Shown one piece after another: positions 56,946-64,000 of a DNA stretch of 64,000 bases. Source of the stretch: Buttiauxella brennerae ATCC 51605 (lineage in GTDB: Bacteria; Pseudomonadota; Gammaproteobacteria; Enterobacterales; Enterobacteriaceae); contig NZ_LXER01000011.1 of the NCBI RefSeq assembly GCF_001654925.1, positions 124,001 through 188,000 of the forward strand. Direction: 5' to 3'. The notes below the pieces were generated by a model. It saw only the letters and a list, made by a program, of their open reading frames with translations, was not told the DNA's origin and did no database searches. The position numbers and the translations under genes were made by a program. Every line of letters starts with the position of its first letter. Within the stretch, counting starts at the first letter, position 1.

Positions 56946-58445
56946 TTAAACCTTAAATGAAGGAAGGTAGGAGCCATCTCGTTGGCGTTGAAAGTCAAAC
57001 TCGTAAAAGACGCATGTCCCCAGAAAATCGGTGTGCTGGCCAAGATAAAAATTAACGGCATTTGGCGCAGCGCTGAAAATATGCAAGCTTGCCTCAACCG
57101 GTAAATCTGCATACGTGACGGCATCGGATATCTGTTCGGCAAGCGCTACGGCATGTGAACCGTTTTTCACAGATCGTTGCCCGTACCCGTTTGCAGGGGT
57201 GACATGAATGATCCGTCCTATGTCAGGCTGATTTGCGAGTATGTAAGCGTGCGCTTTTGGCAGCGCATTTCTCGCCATGCTGAGCACTACTGCAACATCG
57301 CTTCCGGTTCCGACAGTCTCGATCTCGATAACCGCAGCAGGTTCGTTGTGGGGTTCGTATTCAGACCAGATAGAATCACCCGATCTCCCTTTCTGGACCA
57401 GTTCGATTTCTACGCCTGACTTGTGACCAAGACATTTGCCGGCAAGCATTGCAAGGGAGCTGTGGGTATTCAGATACAGCCGAACTTTACGCTCCGTCTG
57501 CCTGATACCTGTGAGGAAGTTTTCTACCTGGGGCTTAATAACATCATTCCACTCAATGCCTGGGGAGGGAAATCTACCTTCGAAGAGAGAAAGCAGGGAG
57601 AGTGTGTGTTCCGGAAGCGCATCCATGATGTCCAGTGGCCCATCGCTGAAAGAGCGTAGCGCAACATTTCTGAAGCTTTCAGGTGCTTCCGATCTGATCC
57701 AGTTCTCTTCCTCGCAAAGGACTGTGAATTGCTCTCGGGTAAAGCGATAACGTTCCTGACTGCGTAAGGCACGCGCAGCGCCATCGAAACGGAAGTCCGA
57801 ACTTGTTTCGCAGGTTATCAAACCAATGATCTGGAAGCAGGTATTAACTTTTTCACGCATCGCTTCAAGCGTGGGCTGTGACTGCTGAATGTGAAAACCA
57901 GAAAGCACCTGCTCCAGCTCTTGGTCTGTGGAAAGCTTAAGATGTTGGCGCCAGAGCTTGCGAACCTTTCCCTTACGGCTCCTGTCGGTCGTGCCATCAA
58001 ACAACTTATCGAGTCGTATTGAGCCATCCACATTGCTGATTATTTCACCAAGCGGGTCCTCATCGATAATTCGATCTGTCGTGACAAGATGAAAAGCAGA
58101 GTTGGCAGGCTCAATTCCTTTTGCCTGTTTTAGCCTTTCAAGGATCGAGAAGGTTTCAGCACCAATGAATGCAGGGTCAATCAGGTCCGCGAATCCGAAG
58201 CTAGCGGCTTGTGTAACGTGAAACTTGATTTGATAGTAATCGGCCTGAATCCGATCGGGCCCGGTGCTGCGGCGGGGGGGATTATAACGCGTAATCACGT
58301 CATCAAAGGCTTTAGGGCCATCGGCTTCATAGGAAACTTCTACGACGAAATCTTGTTGGGGATTTTTAAGCCGGGATGCCTCAATCCAGAAATACCGAGC
58401 CTGATAATCATGACCGTGCCAGTTAGCCAATACAGAAGTCGCCAT
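56946..58445 (-). CDS. cap4: CBASS effector, DUF4297-like nuclease-SAVED (Cap4-like)
   Basis: A 499-residue effector. The N-terminal nuclease (about residues 10-80) has GHDYQARYFWIEAS, VEVSYEADGPKAFDDVI and ADYYQIKFHV, a restriction-endonuclease-like D/E...QxK site (Glu36, Asp48/49, Gln72, Lys74) of DUF4297 type. The C-terminal SAVED domain (about 330-499) ends in ASLHIFSAAPNAVNFYLGQ and YEFDFQRQRDGSYLPSF. Ligand binding by SAVED activates DNA degradation and abortive infection. It is the first gene of the operon, with the CD-NTase 5 bases downstream. Confidence 0.9.
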   Translation of the reverse strand: MATSVLANWHGHDYQARYFWIEASRLKNPQQDFVVEVSYEADGPKAFDDVITRYNPPRRSTGPDRIQADYYQIKFHVTQAASFGFADLIDPAFIGAETFSILERLKQAKGIEPANSAFHLVTTDRIIDEDPLGEIISNVDGSIRLDKLFDGTTDRSRKGKVRKLWRQHLKLSTDQELEQVLSGFHIQQSQPTLEAMREKVNTCFQIIGLITCETSSDFRFDGAARALRSQERYRFTREQFTVLCEEENWIRSEAPESFRNVALRSFSDGPLDIMDALPEHTLSLLSLFEGRFPSPGIEWNDVIKPQVENFLTGIRQTERKVRLYLNTHSSLAMLAGKCLGHKSGVEIELVQKGRSGDSIWSEYEPHNEPAAVIEIETVGTGSDVAVVLSMARNALPKAHAYILANQPDIGRIIHVTPANGYGQRSVKNGSHAVALAEQISDAVTYADLPVEASLHIFSAAPNAVNFYLGQHTDFLGTCVFYEFDFQRQRDGSYLPSFKV

Positions 58446-58973
58446 GAGATTTCTCCTAAATAACAGTAATATTTTGAAGCTATCACGTCAGAGGATACTG
58501 TTCAAGAAGACAGTGTTTATTGCAGGTTCTGGAATTCATTAACGACTCATTTGTATTTAAATAATTGATATTAATATTAAATAAAAGGTTGTAAAAAATA
58601 ATATCAATCAGACTTCAGTTAAACTGAAGAACAAAATTTATTTAATTTCCATACGATCCCTGAAAAAGAGCATTTAACTGCAGACTTCTGCAGAATGATC
58701 AACTATTGAACAAAATGACATTGATCAAAGGTGTGATTATTGACTATGTATTCAAGACATAAGAGTCATCACAGTCATCATACCTAGTGCCCCCTTCGGC
58801 TCCGCGGGTCTTCAGCCCTACTGCGCTTACCGGCAGGCCGGTAAATTTCACCGAACTGCTTGAGTAGGCATTTCGCGCCTGCGGCTGAGGTCCGATGGCG
58901 TCTAGGTAAAGCCCGTTTCCGGAGCCTTATCTCGTTGATTCACTGCCGATGAGTTGAAGAAACAGCCGGAATA
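58446..58973. other. Intergenic region between CBASS and the Mrr-like gene
   Basis: About 530 bases. The left half is AT-rich and contains the CBASS promoter (minus strand) and a 17-base palindrome listed separately. The right half (58790-58973) is GC-rich, with short inverted repeats such as CCGGCAGGCCGG, and looks like debris of another element. No ORF. Confidence 0.45.
58613..58629. promoter_or_regulatory. 17-base palindrome upstream of CBASS operon
   Basis: CTTCAGTTAAACTGAAG is a perfect palindrome about its central base, 168 bases before the cap4 start on the minus strand and within AT-rich promoter-like DNA. It is a candidate operator for a regulator of the CBASS operon, though no CapH/CapP-type or WYL regulator gene is adjacent. 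Confidence 0.5.
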
Positions 58974-59891
58974 TCATGAAACTTTTTTACGAAGCCATCT
59001 TGATAAACCACTGTCCAGAATGAGTCCTGCTAACTTGTCCGGGCCGATTAACGTGATGCCTTCGGCTTTGATATTTTCGGATAACGGTCCGCTGTGCCAG
59101 ATAAAAAACATCCGTTCATAGGCACTGGTTTCTCTGAACCGTTTTGCGTAATCGCTGAATGCATGTGCGTCCGCATATGATTTAATCTGAACAAAAGCTT
59201 TCTCGCTGGTGGTGGGGGATTCAAGCTCAAGATCCAGCGTTTTTTGGGTTTTACCGACAATACTGGTGCGCCGCCACCCGCTGGTTGAAAAAACAAGGTC
59301 TACCAGTAGCTCGAAATCCTGCCAAGTCAGCATTTGGCACAGATTTTTTATCGCGGCCAGGTACGTTACTTCAGCCTGCTTAGCATCAGACACCGCAGGG
59401 AGATCTTCATCATTGATTTTTCTCACAACGTAATCATGTGCGCTTACGTTACAGATCGTACCCCGATACCCCTGGACCTTTAACAGGTCTCCGCTCAGGT
59501 GATCCGTGGTTAATCGCGCTCCCCCAACGCTGGTGTTTTGCCACCCCTCTATCGTTTTTCTGACCCGGCTACTATCTGCCAGTACCTCAACCGGCCCCAC
59601 GGGTCGACACCAGTAAAGAAATCCCCCCCTGATGGTAATGAATAGTGTATCTTCATCTGCCGTGTAGAAAGTTTTGATCTGCCTGACGTCACTGCTGGCG
59701 CTGGCCTTATTTCCCTTCCGCTCTTTAAGCCATATCTTGTGAACGTCTTCCCATCGGTCGTCAACGCAAAGATTGTCCGGGGTTTTATGATAACCAAACC
59801 GAAGCGTGCCCTCCGACAGGCACTGCTGCTCCCATTCACCTGCCTCACCAAGTTTGATGAACTGAACTGTTGCGGGGCTGATTTTTTCCAT
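58974..59891 (-). CDS. Mrr-like restriction endonuclease with N-terminal putative reader domain
   Basis: A protein of about 305 residues. The C-terminal half has an Mrr-type PD-(D/E)xK fold: LTWQDFELLVDLVFSTSGWRRTSIVGKTQKTLDLELES, then KAFVQIKSYAD giving the catalytic D...QxK. The N-terminal 150 residues (IKLGEAGEWEQQCLSEGTLRFGYH, QIKTFYTADEDTLFITIRGGFLYW) look like a PUA/EVE-type domain that could recognise modified bases. It is probably a single-gene type IV restriction enzyme. An earlier TTG start at 59951 is possible; the ATG lacks a good ribosome-binding site. Confidence 0.78.
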   Translation of the reverse strand: MEKISPATVQFIKLGEAGEWEQQCLSEGTLRFGYHKTPDNLCVDDRWEDVHKIWLKERKGNKASASSDVRQIKTFYTADEDTLFITIRGGFLYWCRPVGPVEVLADSSRVRKTIEGWQNTSVGGARLTTDHLSGDLLKVQGYRGTICNVSAHDYVVRKINDEDLPAVSDAKQAEVTYLAAIKNLCQMLTWQDFELLVDLVFSTSGWRRTSIVGKTQKTLDLELESPTTSEKAFVQIKSYADAHAFSDYAKRFRETSAYERMFFIWHSGPLSENIKAEGITLIGPDKLAGLILDSGLSRWLRKKVS

Positions 59892-60166
59892 AATTTTTCG
59901 GGGGTATAAGGTATTTGCTGTTATAAAACACGAGATATTCTGGTATTTCAACGCAAACAGGTCATCTGACGTGAGAGGGCTATGCAGACAACTACAATTG
60001 TGTCATTGGAAATGGCTTCGATCTCAGGCATAACATCCCTGACCTGCTCCCGGCAAACTAACATAGCACGATGTAAGCAAGTTCCGCTTCTGGCCCTGAG
60101 CTGACTGTCAGACCTGATTGGAATCAGAGTCGCAAGGGTGGCAGAATAAGAACGAGTTAGTACAAA

Positions 60167-61342
60167 TTAATTGAGCTCTAATATCCACCCATCAAGCTTA
60201 TCCGCCCAGTCCTGCATCATCACTTTACGCTCATCAAGGTAAGTCGCATGATTGTACGTACGGCGTACATTATTTGTATCAGCATGGGCCAATTGCGCTT
60301 CAATAGCATCAGGTCGGTATCCCATTTCATTCAAGCGTGTGCTGCCAGTGGTTCTTGTTGCATGCGGGCTGTATGTACCACTCCAGTCAAGGCTCTTGAG
60401 AAGCTGACGCAACGAGTGCGATGTCATAGGGCCGCGTGGGTTATCTCGTCCCGGAAATAGGTGCTGCCGATGTCCTGTCAAACCATGGAGGGTTCTGAGC
60501 ATTTTAATGGCTTGAGAGGGAAGGGGAATAAGATGTTCTCTGCGGGCTTTCATTCGCGTTGCGGGAATGGTCCACAATGCTTTATCAAGATCGAATTCAG
60601 ACCATTCCGCTTCAGTGACTTCGGTTGGTCTTGCCAGCGTCCACCACATCAGCCACATGCAATAGTTAACCTGATATGTACCTCGGCTGTTATCAAAACT
60701 TATCAGCAGTTTCCCGATTTGTTGTTGATTTAAGGCTTGCTTGTGCTGTGTCTTATTTGCTGGAAGTGCTTTACGAACAGGCCAGACGGGATCGCTATCT
60801 GCCCTAAGAGTCGCTACAGCTAACTCAAAGACAGATGAGATTGTGCGTCGGGCTTCAGCAGCAACGGTCGGTGCACCACGCTTTGCTGTTTCTTGTAGTA
60901 TTTTTAAAATATGATGTGGGGTTATCTCTCTGATCGGGAGTTTACCAATTGCCGGGAATACAACACGTTCCAGCATATCAAGGCGACGTGTTTTGGTGAT
61001 TTCTGCCCAATCTTTCATCTGCAACCACTCTTTAGCGATAAGCTCAAAGGTGTTGGATGCGTCGTTGACCTTACGGATCTTTTCTAACTGACGAGCTTGT
61101 GTCGGGCTAACTCCATCTGCGACTTGCTTACGTGCTTGCTCGCATTTCTCTCGCGCTTCGGCGAGTTTTACCGCTGGATACTCGCCCAACGCAAACATGC
61201 TGGATTTACCGTTGAGTTTAAACCGATAGCGCCATGCTTTTTTGCCATTGGGTTTCACTTCGAGATAGAGACCGTTGAAGTCATTGAGCCGATAGAGTTT
61301 TTCTTTCGGCTTGGCCGTGCGGCATTGCGTATCAGTGAGCAT
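60167..61342 (-). CDS. P4-type tyrosine integrase 2 (ychF-targeting, probable)
   Basis: A 391-residue integrase with an N-terminal DUF4102 domain (LTDTQCRTAKPKEKLYRLNDFNGLYLEVKPNGKKAWRYRF). It has an intact catalytic set: Arg in WTLARPTEVTEAEW, Lys in the ATRMKARREHL region, HATRTTGSTRL, AQLAHADTNNV and Tyr in RRTYNHATYL. It lies between the attR core at the ychF 3' end and the island, with three TGTACTCA repeats within 85 bases upstream of its start. It is the only complete P4-type integrase here and presumably drives integration and excision of the island. Confidence 0.92.
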   Translation of the reverse strand: MLTDTQCRTAKPKEKLYRLNDFNGLYLEVKPNGKKAWRYRFKLNGKSSMFALGEYPAVKLAEAREKCEQARKQVADGVSPTQARQLEKIRKVNDASNTFELIAKEWLQMKDWAEITKTRRLDMLERVVFPAIGKLPIREITPHHILKILQETAKRGAPTVAAEARRTISSVFELAVATLRADSDPVWPVRKALPANKTQHKQALNQQQIGKLLISFDNSRGTYQVNYCMWLMWWTLARPTEVTEAEWSEFDLDKALWTIPATRMKARREHLIPLPSQAIKMLRTLHGLTGHRQHLFPGRDNPRGPMTSHSLRQLLKSLDWSGTYSPHATRTTGSTRLNEMGYRPDAIEAQLAHADTNNVRRTYNHATYLDERKVMMQDWADKLDGWILELN

Positions 61343-61374
61343 AGCGAGTCCTTGACTATTTACTATACCGCTAT

Positions 61375-61426
61375 TGTACTCACCTAAAATAAAGATGGAA
61401 ACTGATTGTACTCATGCCTGTACTCA
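61375..61426 (+). repeat. Three TGTACTCA arm-type repeats at the right end
   Basis: TGTACTCA occurs at 61375-61382, 61407-61414 and 61419-61426, just upstream of integrase 2. The same octamer occurs near the left end at 32909. These are likely arm-type binding sites of the integrase. Confidence 0.65.
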
Positions 61427-61472
61427 TTTTTAGCTGCGTTGTAGCGAGATTGTATGAGACGTCATGAAAACA

Positions 61473-61498
61473 AAAATCCACGCAAATGCGTGGATTTT
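61473..61498. terminator. Bidirectional terminator beyond ychF, inside the island
   Basis: AAAATCCACGCAAATGCGTGGATTTT, about 60 bases after the ychF stop. Its stem CCACGCA/TGCGTGG is the same as in the terminator at 32783-32810 outside the left end. Confidence 0.85.
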
Positions 61499-61556
61499 AT
61501 GGGGTTTGTTATTCTTCATGAGATGCAGTGAGATCTCATGAGACAATAGAAGCTAT

Positions 61557-61569
61557 TTAGACGTTGAAC
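61557..61569. repeat. attR core (13-bp direct repeat, right copy) within ychF end
   Basis: ttagacgttgaac. On the minus strand it is GTTCAACGTCTAA, which encodes the final Phe-Asn-Val (in part) and stop of ychF. It is identical to 32827-32839. Confidence 0.72.
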
Positions 61570-62648
61570 AGGAAGTTCATAACATCGCCATCTTTCACGA
61601 TGTAGTCTTTGCCTTCTGCACGCATCTTGCCTGCTTCTTTCGCGCCTTGCTCACCTTTGTAGGTGATGAAGTCTTCGTACGCGATGGTCTGAGCACGGAT
61701 GAAGCCTTTTTCGAAGTCAGTGTGGATTTTACCTGCGGCTTGTGGAGCGGTTGCACCAACAGGGATAGTCCATGCACGAACTTCTTTCACGCCAGCGGTG
61801 AAGTAAGTTTGCAGGTTCAGCAGCTCGTAACCCGCGCGGATTACGCGGTTCAGACCTGGTTCTTCCAGGCCCATTTCTGCCATGAATTCATCACGGTCAG
61901 CATCGTCGAGTTCAGCAATGTCAGACTCAACAGCGGCACACACTGCAACAACCACAGAACCTTCGGCAGCAGCGATTTCACGCACTTTGTCGAGGTATGG
62001 GTTGTTTTCGTAACCGTCTTCGTTGACGTTCGCGATGTACATTGTTGGTTTCAGCGTCAGGAAGCTCAGGTATTTGATTGCGGCTTTGTCTTCTTCAGTC
62101 AGAGGAAGGGCACGCAGCATACCGGCGTTCTCAAGCTGTGGCAGGCATTTTTCCAGTGCAGCCAGTTCAGCTTTTGCGTCTTTATCGCCGCCTTTAGCTT
62201 TCTTCTGCACACGGTGAATTGCACGCTCACACGTATCCAGATCCGAAAGTGCCAGTTCAGTGTTGATGACGTCGATGTCATCAGCTGGATCGACTTTGTT
62301 GTTCACGTGGATAATGTTGTCGTTTTCAAAACAACGTACAACGTGGCCGATAGCTTCGGTTTCACGGATGTTGGTCAGGAACTGGTTACCCAGACCTTCA
62401 CCTTTGGACGCACCTTTTACCAGACCGGCGATATCCACGAATTCCATGGTGGTAGGCAGAATACGCTGTGGTTTAACGATTTCGGCTAATTTATCCAGAC
62501 GAGGGTCCGGCATTGGTACCACACCAGTGTTCGGCTCAATGGTACAGAACGGGAAGTTTGCAGCTTCGATTCCCGCTTTGGTGAGCGCGTTGAACAGGGT
62601 TGATTTACCAACGTTCGGCAAGCCGACGATACCGCATTTGAATCCCAT
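61557..62648 (-). CDS. ychF: Ribosome-binding ATPase YchF
   Basis: A 363-residue Obg-family P-loop NTPase. It has G1 [15 protein letters not shown]3 [20 protein letters not shown] and a degenerate G4 (NVNED) that gives ATP instead of GTP preference. The C-terminal TGS-like domain ends [19 protein letters not shown], identical to the usual enteric end. The island inserted so that this end is preserved. YchF binds ribosomes and negatively affects the oxidative stress response in E. coli. A long plus-strand open frame inside is a shadow. Confidence 0.97.
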   Translation of the reverse strand: MGFKCGIVGLPNVGKSTLFNALTKAGIEAANFPFCTIEPNTGVVPMPDPRLDKLAEIVKPQRILPTTMEFVDIAGLVKGASKGEGLGNQFLTNIRETEAIGHVVRCFENDNIIHVNNKVDPADDIDVINTELALSDLDTCERAIHRVQKKAKGGDKDAKAELAALEKCLPQLENAGMLRALPLTEEDKAAIKYLSFLTLKPTMYIANVNEDGYENNPYLDKVREIAAAEGSVVVAVCAAVESDIAELDDADRDEFMAEMGLEEPGLNRVIRAGYELLNLQTYFTAGVKEVRAWTIPVGATAPQAAGKIHTDFEKGFIRAQTIAYEDFITYKGEQGAKEAGKMRAEGKDYIVKDGDVMNFLFNV

Positions 62649-62784
62649 GGTTTAATTCACCTTAATTACTTGATATTCAATGAGTTGTTGATGCCTCATT
62701 GATAAAATGATCATAACTTTCCCCATTATACACGCAAAAGGCATATAACGGGCGCAGAAATCCAGGTTTGCTGCCGCTCAGGTG

Positions 62785-63369
62785 CTATTGCGCCTTAAAG
62801 GTATGCAGACGGTTGGTCGCTTTGGTCAAACCCTCTTTTAGCCAGACTTCGGTGCAGCGTGCCGCTTCGTCTACCGCATCATCAATGAGCTTTTGCTCGC
62901 TCAGCGGCGGTTTACCCAGCACGAAACCGACAACTTTGTTTTTATCGCCTGGATGGCCGATTCCAATGCGTAAGCGGTGAAAGTTAGGGTTATTGCCCAA
63001 TTTGCTGATGATATCTTTCAGGCCATTATGGCCGCCATGGCCGCCGCCGAGTTTAAATTTTGCGACACCTGGCGGGAGATCTAACTCATCATGGGCGACC
63101 AGAATTTCATCGGGTGCGATGCGGAAGAATGTCGCCATCGCGCCGACCGCTTTACCGCTAAGGTTCATAAACGTGGTTGGCACTAACAGGCGAACATCTT
63201 CTCCGGCAAGGTTTATGCGCGCCGTGTAGCCGAAGAATTTACTTTCTTCTTTAAGCGACTGGTTATGGCGCTGGGCCAGCAAATCCACATACCAGGCGCC
63301 TGCGTTATGGCGGGTTGCCGCATATTCCGCACCTGGGTTTGCCAGGCCAACTATTAATTTAATACTCAC
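62785..63369 (-). CDS. pth: Peptidyl-tRNA hydrolase Pth
   Basis: A 194-residue Pth. Catalytic His and partners are in [23 protein letters not shown], followed by [51 protein letters not shown] and [10 protein letters not shown]. It releases tRNA from prematurely dissociated peptidyl-tRNA and is essential in E. coli. It lies upstream of ychF in the conserved ychH-pth-ychF arrangement. Confidence 0.97.
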   Translation of the reverse strand: MSIKLIVGLANPGAEYAATRHNAGAWYVDLLAQRHNQSLKEESKFFGYTARINLAGEDVRLLVPTTFMNLSGKAVGAMATFFRIAPDEILVAHDELDLPPGVAKFKLGGGHGGHNGLKDIISKLGNNPNFHRLRIGIGHPGDKNKVVGFVLGKPPLSEQKLIDDAVDEAARCTEVWLKEGLTKATNRLHTFKAQ

Positions 63370-63644
63370 GTTTAATATCCTGAAAACAGACCAGAGCCGC
63401 GTAGTTTACTGTGCTCCCGGCACGATGACAAAGTCACATTGCTGCAACCATTGAATTACTGAATAGTTCATTATGAAAACCATTAGAATTTGATGCTATT
63501 CAGCGAGTTATTTGTAAATATTTGTAGACCTTTCATTCGTAATTGTGATCGCCCACGCACATAATTCGGAGCGGTGTTGTCTATACTTTACACACAAGGA
63601 ATGGGGATTTTCCCCGCCGACCCAGGAACACCCAGAGGTGACAT

Positions 63645-63923
63645 ATGAAACGCAAAAACGCTTCGTTACTCGGCAACATTTTCATGGGGTTGGGGCTTGT
63701 CGTTATGGTAGGTGGTGTTGGTTATTCCATTTTAAACCAACTCCCTCAATTCAACTTCCCGCAATATTTCGCTCATGGTGCCGTATTGAGCATTTTCGTT
63801 GGCGCAGTGCTTTGGCTGGCCGGCGCGCGCGTTGGTGGACACGAACAAGTGGGCGACCGTTACTGGTGGATCCGCCACTTTGATAAACGTTGCCGTCGTA
63901 ATGATAGCCATCGCCACAGTTAA
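63645..63923 (+). CDS. ychH: Small inner-membrane stress protein YchH
   Basis: A 92-residue protein with two membrane helices (GNIFMGLGLVVMVGGVGYSIL and HGAVLSIFVGAVLWLAGARVGG), followed by a basic C terminus (WWIRHFDKRCRRNDSHRHS). It matches YchH, a stress-induced small membrane protein that in E. coli is divergent from pth and under CRP control. The start follows CCCAGAGGTGACAT. The gene is complete within the window. Confidence 0.92.
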   Translation: MKRKNASLLGNIFMGLGLVVMVGGVGYSILNQLPQFNFPQYFAHGAVLSIFVGAVLWLAGARVGGHEQVGDRYWWIRHFDKRCRRNDSHRHS

Positions 63924-63960
63924 TACTTTTCGTACTAAACATTAGTAGGAAATAAGTGTA

Positions 63961-63990
63961 AAAACGGTTCTGTTCAGGAACCGTTTTTTT
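63961..63990 (+). terminator. Rho-independent terminator of ychH
   Basis: AAAACGGTTCTGTTCAGGAACCGTTTTTTT, a hairpin with a long T-run, 38 bases after the ychH stop. Confidence 0.9.
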
Positions 63991-64000
63991 GGGCAAAAAA

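Noticed and set aside
61647..62489. 280-codon open frame on the plus strand opposite ychF
   Set aside because: It lies fully inside the conserved ychF gene and has the same shadow composition; no homology or ribosome-binding site.

Overview
The window is chromosomal DNA of an Enterobacteriaceae member. The conserved block sufABCDSE-ldtE-lpp-pykF, a lacI-lacZY locus, and the ychF-pth-ychH block are all in typical enteric form. Protein similarity recalled from Escherichia coli is high throughout, but the genus cannot be fixed from the sequence alone; Kluyvera, Buttiauxella and Enterobacter-type relatives are all compatible.

Bases 1-32,770 are backbone with ordinary metabolic and signalling genes. 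They hold the 3' part of nudI; a histidine kinase/response regulator pair followed by a secreted DUF336 (HbpS/GlcG-like) protein; the iron-sulfur assembly operon sufABCDSE behind a Fur box; the L,D-transpeptidase ldtE; lpp; and pykF with a Cra box. After these come a GGDEF-EAL membrane protein in an operon with two periplasmic solute-binding proteins, a PTS EIIC-EAL fusion, a complete lacI-lacZY locus with two palindromic operators, and a DUF969-DUF979-DUF2891 operon. The block ends with a MarR-like regulator and a transglutaminase/MerT-like/MerP-like operon.

Bases about 32,827-61,569 form a roughly 28.7-kb integrated island. A 13-bp direct repeat (ttagacgttgaac) lies at both ends, and the right copy is the 3' end of ychF. 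A P4-type integrase (60167-61342) sits beside the right copy, and TGTACTCA arm-type repeats occur next to both copies. The island is a mosaic of defence modules. From left to right it carries a tRNA-Thr remnant with a second P4-type integrase broken by one in-frame TAA; Gabija (gajA-gajB); RADAR (rdrA-rdrB, minus strand); IS3 debris; a Ner-like/Mu-type-HTH pair; a papain-like peptidase homologue, a RadC-family protein, a DUF2787-like protein and the CbeA/CbtA toxin-antitoxin pair; a Xer-like recombinase; a Rep_trans-type initiator with an AlpA-like regulator next to three related palindromes; a full type II CBASS operon (Cap4-like nuclease-SAVED effector, CD-NTase, E2-E1 Cap2, JAMM Cap3); and an Mrr-like restriction endonuclease.

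Bases 61,557-63,996 return to backbone: ychF, pth and ychH. The most notable content is the co-location in one ychF-targeted element of three multi-gene anti-phage systems (Gabija, RADAR, type II CBASS), a probable type IV restriction enzyme and a toxin-antitoxin pair, together with several uncharacterised small genes.
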